A stretch of 64,000 nt of DNA, taken from assembly GCA_958496175.1 (NCBI GenBank), contig OY292274.1, positions 496,001-560,000 of the forward strand, written 5' to 3'. Origin of the DNA: Sisyra terminalis. Its lineage: Eukaryota; Arthropoda; Insecta; Neuroptera; Sisyridae. Positions 22,871 to 34,832 of this stretch are shown here, piece after piece (within the stretch, counting starts at the first letter, position 1; each line of letters begins with the position of its first letter). The translations under genes were made by a program, and so were the position numbers. Below the pieces are notes generated by a model. It made no database searches. It was not told the origin of the DNA and worked only from the letters and a program-made list of their open reading frames with translations.

Positions 22871-25646
22871 TTGCATATAAAATAAATCTTATTTCTGACA
22901 AAAGGAAATGCACAATAATTTCTGTAACAAGATTATGGAAATACATAATCATTTCTAATTTTGGCAATTTATAGTTTTTGAGATAAGTGAATATTTCACT
23001 CAATATTCTAAGAGCAAAATTTATTCGGGATTGTAATACTTCCTTGATAACCAAAATACAGATTTTTTTTTTACAATTTTTTGATAATTTTAAACTTTAT
23101 TTAATTTTACGGTTGCCACCTGTAACTTATTGTAAAGTAATGTACGTTATTTAGGGTAATTGTACTCTATACTTTATAAGATAATTGAAGTACGTGAAAA
23201 TACTTTATTTCGCACGATTTTATTTCTCTGGGAATCATTTTACGTATAATATACAAAAAATGGTTAGTTGTAAGAATAGGAATGAAATTGTTTTTAAATA
23301 TAGACTGAAAAGTAGTTTAACAGTGATAACTAATTGTTAAAAGTAATGCAAAATATGTTTTTAAGCAAAATAGTGAAACAATTCGTATTTTAGGCACAAT
23401 ATTTTTTTTCCTCCCCTTAATAACCAATGTAATCTATTTGCACATAGAAAAGATAGCAACCCTATATCCGTTCCTTAGTTTGTCTTCAAGTAGAAGATTT
23501 GTGGACCGTTTATAATTTAAACAATTAATACTGTTTTTTTTATTTTTCACAAATTTAAAAATTTCAAAGTAAAAATAATGTAATTTTTATTAAATTCCTT
23601 ATTTTGTATGTAACTATATTATTTCGTATGTATAAAAAGATGTGTTTTAGTCATAGTTACAAATTTTTAATAAGAATTTTTTTTATTGGTGTAGAAATAT
23701 ATAGAATATGTTCCACTACAAATGTAGATAGTGAGATAAGCTAGTTTTCGTTTCAATGCCATGAAAAGAGATGAATCAATCTTCTTGATTACATCTCCAT
23801 AAAGATTTCTGTTAAGTGGCAAAAATCCAAATCTAAACTAACAAACAAAATACAGAATTAAAGTCGAAATCTGTTGGCCACCCAAGAAAAATTTAGCCAA
23901 ACACTAATAAGAATAATACATGATCTAGCGAAGCCATATTTTGAATGGAAATTTTATGTTGAACTTGGTTGATCATATTAATTTCAGTACATCACGGGGG
24001 GTACAATGTGAACTTTGTTATGTTGTACTTAGGCTATGGGTTATTTATTTATTTGTTCGTTACAAACAGACATTTTCAGTCTATTTCCGGTCTCGTTAAA
24101 GTGTTAACAAGGCCTAAATGTCGAGAAACCACTGTATCCCCCAATGGTCAAAATTATATTAATAATAAAAATAATAGCTTTTATAGAAATGGAAACACTG
24201 CTGACAATGTCAAGGATGTAAAAGTCAAACCAAACCCATCTGGCGAATGAATAATCAGCCAGAATCAGCATAATAAAGATTAAAGAATTTGACTCTTCAT
24301 CCGTTCTCTTCGTGGTTTCTACTTGCAAATAAATTTAATCGTTTCATTATCCCTCATCTCGTGTTTTCCTTTTCATATTAAAATGGCTGCAGAGAGTAAA
24401 GACCTTAAACTATTTCAACAGACAAAATCTGTTTTACATTTATCTTGAGAACACTAAAATTAATTGATTTCGTAAAATTTGGCCAATCAGTACACGATTG
24501 ATAAATCCTTGCCCACCTTGAATCAATCATTTCAAAATTTTCCTTTCATTTCGGTTGAATGAGGCCTAACTTAGAAATTTCTAACGATCGAGGGTTTATT
24601 GTAGTCATACATAATATGCCGTCCTTGAAACTAAGTGATAAAATGTTATTACTATGGTTGATTAGTGCTTCTTTTTTGTTTGTTAAAACTCTTGTCTTGT
24701 TGAAACATCTTTTCTCAACATATTTGCATGGTTTATGGCTCATCGTTTTTTGAAGAAACACCGCGATGTATATGAATGTCGTTGATGTTTTATTCAAAAC
24801 TATATTAAATCTGATACATGTTAAATGAAACGAATAAAACTTATAACAGTCACGATTTTTTATACAAAAATGGGAGATAAAAGCATAGGCTAGCTACACT
24901 TATTTCGTTGTTTTAACAATAACATTTTTTATACATCAAAATATACTAGTTTGAATTATTATGACTACAATTCTCTTTTTGCTACAAATAATATCAGTTT
25001 TATTTTTAATTTAAATTTAAATAAATTATACAACAATTATTATGTATCTCTAGTGTTTTCAAAATTTGCTGCGAATAACTAAATTAACTTGGTAGGGTAC
25101 ACGTAACGACAACAAAAAACATAAATTAAACAAATTCACCACCTGTTTCCACTGTCACAATACATTTTTAACCAAAATAAATTTATCAATTAATTTTGGC
25201 GGTTATTAGCGAAGTTTTATAAATTTGAACAAATTGCAAATACTCTTTAACGCTTATTTTTCAAAGAAATCATAAACCATCGAACATTTCCTCTAATCAA
25301 ACTTGTGTAACATTATAAAAAAAAATATAGAGTCAGAATTTCTCAAGCGGGCCACTAAAAATCGACTATTCGATTTTAATATATCTATGAGCATATTTTG
25401 GTAGCTTTATAGGTTGAAAGTAATACCCTAAAACGATTTTTGAAAATTTTAATTTTCAAAAATTTATGAGCGAGTAAAAATTTCGAGTACTTTTTTTTTT
25501 AAATTATAATATATCAGTAAATAATTACTGGATTTTAATGAAACTCGGTTTGTGTGCTAAGGAATAGCAGAGGAATAGAAATAAAATAGTTAACGTAAAA
25601 AAATTGTTTATAATTAATTAGTTTTATAATAAACAAATGGCAATTC
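22871..25646. other. No gene recognised
   Basis: The 93-codon plus-strand frame at 23,969-24,250 has no known domain. The region around 24,250-24,370 (AATAAAGATT..., ATAAATTTAATCG) looks like a transcript or LTR 3' end but has no supporting repeat. At about 25,353-25,390 the sequence GGGCC-ACTAAAAATCGACTATT resembles the terminal repeat of the 45.7-kb element and may be a fragment of it. Confidence 0.45.
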
Positions 25647-25711
25647 AACTAACTTCACGGTGTTGTAGAAAAAAATTTTTTTATAAAAATATTCGTTGAA
25701 CTATTAACTAA

Positions 25712-25855
25712 ATGATGGCACAAGAAAATTTTAGTGCTCTCTTACCAGGAAAAAGATATGAACAATTGAATGTGCTAGACAGCGGCCGAGGTGGACGCGC
25801 TACGCCGAGCGCTACGCCTACACCGAGCTATCGAACATACTTTTACCTTCTGTAG
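25712..25855 (+). other. ORF in left arm, 47 aa
   Basis: Starts at a double ATG, ends TAG. It is the same protein as in the right arm except Ala instead of Pro at residue 9, and it ends earlier because of a TGAAG-to-TGTAG change. Not recognised. It could be a captured host exon or a remnant of the element's own gene. Confidence 0.3.
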
Positions 25856-26092
25856 TTTTCCAGGCTAAATAAAACTTTAAAAATAAATGAAATGATTGAA
25901 TATTTATTAAAATTTAGAACTTATTTCTTTACTGATTTTGTAACTTTCATGACAGAACTTTTGTAATAATTTGAAATAATTTTACACTCAGGGGAATTAT
26001 TATTTTTACACGGCTTGAATGAATGAAATGCACGGGTTCCATTAATAGTTTTAGCTGTTTAATAGTGTTAGCAGTAATAGTAATAGCATAAA

Positions 26093-26284
26093 TTATTTCA
26101 ATAATTTCATTATTTTTAAAGTTTTATTTAGCCTGAAAAACTTCAGAAGGTAAAAGTATGTTCGATAGCTCGGTGTAGGCGTAGCGCTCGGCGTAGCGCG
26201 TCCACCTCGGCCGCTGTCTAGCACATTCAATTGTTCATATCTTTTTCCTGGTAAGAGAGGACTAAAATTTTCTTGTGCCATCAT
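26093..26284 (-). other. ORF in right arm, 63 aa
   Basis: The longer version of the arm ORF; after the shared 47 residues it reads through KFFRLNKTLKIMKLLK into the loop. A Gly/Arg/Pro/Thr-rich centre and GC-rich codons contrast with the AT-rich window. Not recognised. Confidence 0.3.
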
Positions 26285-26350
26285 TTAGTTAATAGTTCAG
26301 CGAATATTTTTATAAAAAAATAATTTTTCTACAACACCGAGAAGTTAGTT

Positions 26351-26800
26351 TAACGGCGATATCGACGTGGAGAACGAAGAACGTGAAAAACCACTGAAAA
26401 ACTTTGGAAACATCAAATTATAAGAATTGTTGGATGAAAATGGTAGTCAAACACAACAACAACTTGTGGTAGTGGATTTGAATCAAGCTTTATATCAAAA
26501 TAAGCAATAAATAGTCATATTTATGCATGGTAATTCCCCTGGCCACACTGAAAAACGAGTGAAGGATATGGACTGAGGCATTTACTTTGGAAATATTATG
26601 GCATGCGATTTACTCCCCAGATTTAGCTTCTTCCGATTATTAGTTACTTGCATCAATGGAACACGCACTTGTTGAGGAGCACTTCATAACTTACGAAGAT
26701 CTTCAAAAATGACAGAATGACAGGTTTTGTCCAAAAAATGAACATTTTTATGGTATCTACAAATTGTCAGAAAGATGGCAAAAATATTTACTTTATACAG
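26351..26800 (+). pseudogene. Mariner transposase fossil
   Basis: Reading across frameshifts, the plus strand gives DIDVENEERE, ELLDENGSQTQQQL, MHGNSPGHTEKRVKD (the mariner 'HDNA.PH' box with the catalytic Asp replaced by Gly) and SMEHAL-like and YKLSERWQKY-like segments. This is the usual order of a mariner transposase from the linker to the C-terminus. It contains many stops. A relative is at 40,888-41,724 on the other strand. Confidence 0.75.
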
Positions 26801-28704
26801 GAAATTAAATGAATAAAATAAGTATTTTTATATAGAACTAATTAAAACAATATATGAAACTAAAGTCCAAAAATTAAACATTTAAATGTGGTGATGAAAT
26901 CATAATATTTTTTATGTATAATTCAGGCCAAATTACGATCCCAAAGTTTTTTTTTTCGTTCAAGGCTTGATGATTAATAAATTAAAAATTTAAAAAGAAA
27001 TTTTCCGGCAAATTACAGAAGTTTTATTAGTGAAATCATTATTCTTATTTATATTTTACAAATGATAAATGAAGCGAAGATTTCAATGAATATAAAAGAA
27101 ACGTTAAATATAATTGATTGTTTATAATGACAGTGAGAATGAAAGTCAATTGCAATTAAGTTCATTACCATTCATTGATGAAAATATTTGTCGGTTATGT
27201 TTCAATATCAAAACTCAAGAATAGAGTTAATCTTAAGTATATAGTTTAGCGATCTAAACTTGGATCACTATAATTAATTGTTTAAATGATGAATTTGTGT
27301 TGTGCGATAATTGGTAATAGGTATCTAATATTTTATTTTTCAATCTTAACTCACTGTAATGATTTGAATCATCAGTTTTTCGAAGAAAATTATGTAACAA
27401 AAATCCCAATAATATTTTCCTTTTAAATCATTGATGAATATCAAATATTTTTAAGAAATTAATAAAACGTGTTCAACAGGAACTATAAATACATTATTAA
27501 TTTTAAAATAGAAAATACTTAAATTAAATTTTTATGATATAAAACTTGAATGGTGTTAAAAGAAGATTGCCTATATGGAATAAATTATCTTGTTTTATTT
27601 CCGTCAAATTACATTTGAAATGAAATTTATTATGAGTGATAAGATTTTAGAGGTGGTCGTGATGAATGAAGCCGGTCCGGTTGGGACATGGGAACCGAAA
27701 ATAATTTGCAAAAAACTCATAGGTGGACATAACAAATATATTATTCTTTTAGTAGAACGTGGGTGGTGATACAGGAAAATAACATTAGTATTTATAAATT
27801 TTGCAGTTGCATCCTCTTCTCAAGTGGCAAAGCAGCACTTTACGTGTCGATCATCAGTTCCTTAATCCATTTGCCTGTTAATTACAATCTATTAAATCAT
27901 TTAAAAACGTACAAGACAACATTCCTTTTTAAATACAAGACCGAAAAATGTACGCCGAACATAAGCCAGAAGCTCCTTATATATATATATATATAATTCT
28001 TGGAAACAATTATCTGGAATGAGATACTCTCCTAAAATGAAATAATTTCCCAGACATTGTTTATGTTGTCTGAGTTTACGTACAATTTTTATGATTTGTA
28101 TCATTATTTCTAATGCAATTTTCATAGATATAATCAAAATGTCCAAGACCTTAGAAACCCAATTATTAAATTATATTTTTTCTGTGTTTTTTCTTTTTAT
28201 TTTCATAAAACACCGCCAAAATATAATTCATTCATTCTTTTATTGTGTCTTTTATAAAAAATAAAACGTAATACCAACAAAATGAGTGCAAAAATTTAGA
28301 ACAATTCAGATGATAACCGGTGATAATCTATTTAGCAAACCTACATTTATTCACGAGTTATAAAGTTTTTGTATACTTCAATGAATAAATGCCTTTAAAA
28401 TACTTGAATACTTTTTAATACTGAGGGAATATTGAAGAATGGAATTTATAAAGAATATCATTTTCCTTATTGTTCAACAAAAATTTCAAGAAAAATTATT
28501 GTCTAAATTCTTTTCCCATTTACTTGGAATTACTATTTTTTATTAGAAAACAAATTAAATAGTTCAATTATCCTTCTTCGTCGTTACTATTCGTACAACC
28601 GACTTGGTTAGATTTTGTCACGAATCAGCGACATGCCGGCAGTTTTGCAGAATGCTTGTCGATAAATCAAGCACCAAAAAACAATGAGACGTCATGTGAC
28701 TATT
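26801..28704. other. No gene recognised; (TA)n at about 27,976-27,997
   Basis: AT-rich DNA with a TA microsatellite. Overlapping opposite-strand frames at 27,763-27,996 and 27,901-28,146 show no domain. Confidence 0.55.
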
Positions 28705-29131
28705 AGGTGGCACTTGTTTTCCAGAAGAAGTTGAAAATTGGGAATGCGATGGAAATTCATGACACTGATTTAAATAGGCATTGTCCTACGACACCGAAAC
28801 CTTCCAAAATGGTCGAACTAAAATTCAAAAAATTGGAGTTTTGATAGCTTTCTTGATAATTTCTGTTCTGTATCGGAAAATTAAATTTTGGTATTTGCTT
28901 TCTGAATCAATTAACAAAAGTTTTATTTTTCATTACTAATTTGCTAGAGGTACAATTTACGAATTTGCGTTGTTGTTTAATCATTTTTTTGGGTACGAAA
29001 TGAAAGAAGGAAAATAAGCTCAAAAGAGCAGAAGATTGTTGAAAGTTTTTCAAGTATCGTCGGAAATTAGTTTGGAACTAGTTCCCATCTCATTCTCGAT
29101 TTTCAACTTCTTCGGAGAATGAATGTCACCT
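28705..29131. mobile_element. MITE, 427 bp
   Basis: Inverted ends of about 50 bp (AGGTGGCAC...CAGAAGAAGTTGAAAATTGG on the left, and the reverse complement on the right starting AGGTGACATTC). No coding content. The target duplication is not clear. Confidence 0.65.
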
Positions 29132-31102
29132 GATTGATATAGGATGTTTTTAGATTTTTGCTTTATAATTTATCGGTATCCACTTCTCAAACTATCAGTA
29201 CGTTACGGATTTGTGACATAAAATTGACCAATAATGCTATGGGAATTGTTAGGTGCAAAAGAATTATTAAAGATATTTATGGTGTACAGTTAAAGTCGTA
29301 TAGTTATCAAAATTAAGTCTTTTTTAAATTTCCTTAATCTCATTCTGGTGCATATTACTGATTCACTGCAATGATATTGATTTTTTTCCAACCAAAAAAA
29401 GAATCATTCCTCAAAAATTAAATATTGGATGCACGAAATATTAGTACTCTTTCAAGCCTTAATACTATGAATAGAACTAATGCATTTGTCTTAAAAATAG
29501 CTTAAAACATTTTAAAATATTCTCAAAACATAATATAGCTGTTAATTTTTCACTTTACTTGCTAAAATATAAAAAATATTCATTTGAAAATGCCAAAAAA
29601 TCGTTAAATTCAAAACGAGCATTGTCCCGGCATTAATAGGGCGTCACATTAGAGATCCATTAAAATACCGTTGACGTTTTTCTATGATAAAGGCATTCAA
29701 AACAAATAATAAGGTTGTTTAAATTATTGAAGCTTAATATTAATGATTTAAACCATTTACAATGTTTGAATTTAGTGAGAACCATAGAATATATCCAATA
29801 GAAATCACTTTAAAAGCTGCCATTTTTGCTGAACTTAGCCTTTATATACTTTCATAATATATCCCAATTTCAGCCAAATTGGTTCACTCATTGTTAAGAA
29901 AATAGAAAATTCTGATCTATAATTTATTTTTTTAATACTTGCCCAAATAAAATGATATGTAACGCTGAAACTTGAAGAATTTACTGTCATTTTAGTACAA
30001 CTTACCTTCCAAAAATGGTCCAAATACCATTCTAGGATCGATTTTCATTGTTATATCTTATATTGTTAAAATATCAAAAAAATATTTATTGTACTTTTTC
30101 CAAAATTCAGATATAATTTCATTACATGCGAAAATAAAGTATTCCTTAAAAACTTATTATTAACTCATAAAAAATTTAACATTTTTTTTTAAAAAATTAA
30201 AATAATTTTCCTCCCATTGTAGCCTGGTCAATATTTTTTAAACCTTTGGAAAATCATTAAATGAATCTGGTTTAAAATTGCAAGTATAGATCGATTGTTT
30301 GATAAGTATATCTTACTTATATAAAAAGACTTAGTATTGAAATGATTCAAGAAAAGCTTTCTTTTTACATAGACTAAACAAAATTAACCTCTATTCCATA
30401 AAAAAATTAGAGCAATTTTTAGGGTAAAATATTTTTTTCGTGGTGGAAAATGTGAAAAAATGTGTAAATTTATTGTTTGTGCATCCACCGCTCAATGATC
30501 TGTTTATATCTTGGTTTCAATGTATGAACTGTGACGTCACAGAAGACCCATAGGCGTTCCCATCGTTTTCGGACTCTCATTTACTCATTAATATAAGACG
30601 TTTTACAACTAAAAATTGGTGTTTCCTAACTTTAAATCAAACAATCTATAATATAATTAATTTTAAGAATATTTCTTTCTTGAATTTTGGGAACTAGAAA
30701 ATTCGGTAATTTTATTCAAGTTTGTCTTTTAAAATTTAAAAGTTTCTTAAATGTTCGTTTGTTTAAAATCATAAATCTCCTGAAGTTCCTCACCGATCTT
30801 TGTGAAATTCCACAACGTTGTGTACATATACGTTCACGTTTTTTTTTATCGAAATTAAACCACAGCAACAGGTACAGCGAAAGATGCTGCGGGTTTTCAA
30901 GGAAATTTTTTTTGACTTTTTTTTCGCGTCAAAATCGATATATTCAGAGATATAGCGATTTTTCTCAACACTTGATTGAAAAATGTATATCTTGAAGGTA
31001 AATTACAATAGGTACAGCGAAGGATGCTGGGGGTTTATAAGGGAGGTGTTTTAATGTTTCACGAACATATTTTTTACTGAAATGCAATGTATTGATTTAC
31101 AG
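29132..31102. other. No gene recognised; short duplicated motif near 30,870 and 31,010
   Basis: The motif AGGTACAGCGAA-GATGCTG-GGGTTT occurs twice about 140 bp apart, which may be a decayed tandem repeat. A GTGACGTCAC palindrome lies near 30,531. The 102-codon frame at 30,687-30,995 has no recognisable domain. Confidence 0.45.
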
Positions 31103-31297
31103 CAGCGGTCAGGGAACCGGGGTAAATTACCCCAAGTGGGGTAAAAATATTTTTCTTTTAGGTAAAAGGTAATTAAATACATAATGTTTATTTAAAATTT
31201 ACATTGATTGTTTTCATTTCAGAAAGAGGGGGGGGGGTAATATCGACTTATGTAAAAATATTTTGGGGTAATGGTTAAGAAAGTTCCCCGACCACTG
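31103..31297. mobile_element. hAT-type MITE, 195 bp
   Basis: The ends read CAGCGGTCAGGGAAC and GTTCCCCGACCACTG, the CAGNGGT start typical of hAT elements. An 8-bp duplication flanks it (ATTTACAG at 31,095-31,102 and ATTTATAG at 31,298-31,305, one mismatch). Non-coding. Confidence 0.85.
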
Positions 31298-31305
31298 ATT
31301 TATAG

Positions 31306-32043
31306 CAATTATTTCTGGTTTTCGGGTTCTGCAAAGTTCTAAATAAATTTTAGAACCTTAATTTATTCCTAAATGAAGCAAGTACAATAATTTAGTACGT
31401 TATTGTGTAGAAAATATAAAAAATGAAGCTTGGGAATTACAAATTTTAAAAGAAAAGCACAAAAAGTATTAAGTATCCAAAATAATTGTAATGAATTTTA
31501 GTTCATTTGATACTATATGTTAACGAGGTAAAATTGTAAACATGTGTAAAGCTCATTATAAAACCAGTATGGTAGATATTGAACAATGCAATTTATCATA
31601 AGCACATAAATCCAAATATGTTAGGTAGTAATTGAAATACAGAAAAAAAGACAAACAAACAGTGACTATTAACTTTAATAAATGAGTTAATATTAAAAAT
31701 GGAGTCGCATTAGCGCCGCAATGCTGCAGGCGAATATGCATGTTGTCGCGGCTCTTTTCGCCGCTTTATTTTCGATACAATTGCCTGAAAAGATAAAATT
31801 GCATCTTTGCAGAACGTAATTTAGATACTTTGGTATCTACATGTGAAAGAGAAGAGGAATTTTGAACGTTGGCCCACATCCATAAACAGAATACCTACAC
31901 TGTTTGGATCGTTTGAAACAAGTTTAGGGTTTGCGAAGTGAACTTTCCTCGTATCAGTCCCCCGCCGTAAATATGCGCCACAGTACGTCAAACCTAAAAC
32001 ATAATATACATTTCTTAAAGATATCAGCTATCCTCACACTCAA
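31306..32043. other. No gene recognised; GC-richer patches at 31,700-31,770 and from 31,860
   Basis: Around 31,700-31,770 and from 31,860 to 32,043 the base composition rises above the window average. The latter leads into the candidate exon at 32,044 and could be its 5' untranslated part. Confidence 0.35.
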
Positions 32044-32186
32044 ATGTTATTATATTCCTTGTTCGCGATGGTCAATTTTTTGTGGGTTACTTTTGGCGGC
32101 GGCCACCTCAGCGTTCAACGTGACCGGAGGAACATTCCAGTGTTGAAACTAGAGAGCAATCCCGACCTCCGTAAAGAACTTTACAG
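32044..32186 (+). other. Candidate first coding exon of an unknown gene
   Basis: An ATG opens 47 codons, MLLYSLFAMVNFLWVTFGGG then HLSVQRDRRNIPVLKLESNP and DLRKELY, ending at a good donor (TACAG|GTAGGT). The N-terminus is hydrophobic like a signal peptide and the remainder is hydrophilic, and the GC content is high for this window. I recognise no family and no downstream exon, and a second frame over the same bases is also signal-like, so chance is quite possible. Confidence 0.25.
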
Positions 32187-32995
32187 GTAGGTTGTTAAAT
32201 AAAGGTATACCAAAGTATGTGCGCTTTAAACTACCACAAAAGAAGTCTTCCATTTTTTTCAGTTTCTTGTTATCATATATAAAATTTCTTATATTTCTCC
32301 ATCAAAACCAAATGTTTTTTAACTGGAGTATAACAAAATAATCAAATTAAAATGTTTTACAACAGAAATCGTCTCAACGAGAACACAATGAATTTAATAT
32401 GGCTAATTTTAATATTTTGCAAAAAACAATAACAAAATGACACAAAAATCTAGATAATATTCTAGTATTCTGGTAAAATAAATGAATCATTTTCAACAAT
32501 TCTTTTCGCATTGTTAAGTTTACTAGAATTTACTTTTCTTTGGATTAAAGTTAATAATTTAAAATACCGAAAAGAAAATATTATTTCTTCGTGAGTTTTT
32601 CGTTTATATTTTTATTGAGGGTATCGCAAAATATTATAAATTGAAATAGCAAATGCTCATTTTTCTTGAGAATTTTGATAAGTTTTAATGCATTTAGTGT
32701 ATTTTATCGTCGAATTTATATTGAACACCGAAAATGAAAACCAATGAAAATTTTCCAAGTAGCTCGATTTTAAACAAAAATTTCAATTTTTTTCGGTCCC
32801 GTTTCCTCTGCTTTTTATCTGAAACTAAATTATAATGATTCTTTTTGCATTAGAACTTCAAACTACATAATTTTCAAAAAAAAAAGAAAATATTAAAATT
32901 GATCGTTAGACTTTCCAAAAAAATTTAACACTCACCTCGTACCACTACTATAAATATACTAATAACGGTTTAAATTTTATTTCCTAATCTTTATA
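32187..32995. other. No feature recognised
   Basis: AT-rich DNA; no repeats or frames of note. Confidence 0.55.
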
Positions 32996-33892
32996 TTAGG
33001 TGCACCGGAAAATAATGTCGTTTTTAAACCAATAGCCATTCAATTATCATTTATCTGCTTATATATTATTACAAAGTTGCACTAAAGACATTTTATGATT
33101 AGAGTAATTTATCAACTTAGTAAAAATTACAAAATATTTTTTATTTCGAAATCTATATTGAAATGGTAGGACCAAAAACCCAAAAGAATATAAATTCGGT
33201 ATTGTATTCTCTTCAAGTTTCACAGGATAGCAACGCAAAGTTGTTACTAAAAACATCTTCAATGTTTATCTAAGTGCATTAGAAGTTCATTAATGCCAAA
33301 TGAGTTTTTTAAGTTCAAATTGGATAATTTTCATTTCTCCATCTAGTACCAACGAAATATGACAAAAAATTTAACCAATAAATAGTTAAGGAGTGCCAAA
33401 TGCATGCTAGAAAGTCGAAAAGCTGTTAAGTAATCCGAATCAATCTTAATCAATCGGCCAAATATTCAAAAGTGTCCAAAAACTTTAACAGATAAAATTC
33501 TATGCTGCAACACGGTAATGGCAAACCCCTACGCAGAAGAAAAGCCCTGGAAAAAGCTAATTAATTAAGGGTAGGTGATATTGCTGTACTCATTATAATC
33601 GTCAAAAGTTATTTCATCGGATTTCTATTTATTTCAATCGTTACCTCACTTACTAAATGGTAAAAAAATTGAAAGCTTAAGTGATGTTCAAAATGTAATT
33701 TTATGGTATTGTCCTTAGTAATAAATTGGTTTTTACTAAAATGGCATTAAATATATTTGCACACTAGATATCAAAACGTTGAAACTATCAAGGCTGATTA
33801 TATCATTGATTTAAAATCAATAGTTGCAACAAAATTGTGTGTTTTATTTGTATATGTAGTGAAAAAACGACAATACTTTCCGGTCCCCCTAA
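32996..33892 (-). mobile_element. Mariner-like relic with both TIRs, 897 bp
   Basis: The ends TTAGGTGCACCGGAAAATAA and CAATACTTTCCGGTCCCCCT, each next to TA, form ~30-bp inverted repeats sharing AATGTCGTTTTT / AAAAACGACA. The minus-strand frame at 33,059-33,262 near the left end may be the transposase C-terminus, but the remainder is too broken to read. A second, 5'-shortened copy lies at 34,110-34,786. Related pieces are at 13,965-14,606 and 37,078-37,300. Confidence 0.75.
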
Positions 33893-34109
33893 TATTTATT
33901 TTATCTCATTTTGAAGCAAAAATATAGAGATTTATTTTTCGATAAAATTGAATTTTATCGACATCAATTGTTTATATCCTGTTTTGTCATAAAGCCTTAC
34001 CGCAAAACAGAACAAGAACAGTACATTACATTTACGTTGGTTAAATTTTGTTTGAGTACATTTTGTTTTGACATAAACGAAAAGTTCTTTTTTCTGATAT
34101 AAAAATTTC
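33893..34109. repeat. Spacer shared with the 14-kb mariner-like relic
   Basis: GTTTATATCCTGTTTTGTCA and AAAGCCTTACC...CAGAACAAG are the reverse complement of 13,965-14,050. The spacer is therefore probably part of the mariner-like family and not host DNA. Overlapping frames on both strands are not genes. Confidence 0.55.
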
Positions 34110-34786
34110 TTGAATATGAGTTTCACAGGATAGCAATGCAAAGTTGTTACTAAAACATTTTCATTGTTTATCTAAGTGCTTTAGATGTTCATTAATTTCA
34201 AATGAGTTTTTTTAAGTTCAAACTCGATAAATTCCATTTCTCCAACTAGTGCCAATAAAATATGACAAAAAATTTTACTAATCAATAAGTAAGGAAGGAA
34301 ATTATGCCAAATAATCTTGCTGTCAAGTAATCCGAATCAATCTTAATCGATCGACCAAATATCCAAAAGTGTCCAAAAACTGTTAACAGATAAAATTCTA
34401 TGCTGCAACACGGTAATGGCAAACCCCTACGCAGAAGAAAAGCCCTGGAAAAAGCTAATTAATAAAGGGGGAGGTGATATTGCCGTACTCACTATAATCG
34501 TTTATTGTTATTTCATCGGATTTCTATTTATTTCAATCGTTACCACATTTACTACGAGGTAAAAAGATTGAAAGCTTAATTGATGTTCAAAATGTAATTT
34601 CTTGATATTGTCCTTAGTAATTAATTGATTTTTACTAATATGGCAATAAAAATTTACACACTAGATGTCAAAAATTTAATACTATTGAGGCTGATTATAC
34701 CATTGATTTAAAATCAAAAGGTGTAACAAAATTTTGTGTTTTACTTGTAAATTGAAAAAAACGGCAATACTTTCCGGTACTCCTTA
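34110..34786 (-). mobile_element. Mariner-like relic, shortened second copy
   Basis: Matches 33,217-33,892 in the same orientation, with shared landmarks GTTTCACAGGATAGCAA, ATGCTGCAACACGGTAATGG and ACGCAGAAGAAAAGCCCTGG. It ends in ...CTTTCCGGTACTCCTTA next to TA. It lacks the left ~220 bp including that TIR. Confidence 0.75.
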
Positions 34787-34832
34787 TATTTGAAAAATAT
34801 GTTTTTTATTATAGAATTAACATTTATGCTTT

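Larger units (their letters stand above)
25647..26350. mobile_element. 704-bp foldback element with 254-bp arms carrying a duplicated ORF
   Basis: The arms 25,647-25,900 and 26,097-26,350 are inverted copies that differ at only a handful of positions; both ends start AACTAACTTC. The loop is ~196 bp. Each arm holds the same inward-facing ORF beginning MMAQENFS and containing LPGKRYEQLNVLDSGRGGRA and TPSATPTPSYRTYFYLL, in an unusually GC-rich core (GCGGCCGAGGTGGACGCG). No target duplication is evident. The right end abuts a mariner fossil. Long near-identical arms indicate recent activity or homogenisation. Confidence 0.8.

Noticed and set aside
23969..24250. 93-codon plus-strand frame as a gene
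   Set aside because: No known domain, an overlapping 74-codon antisense frame, and no splice or conservation evidence.
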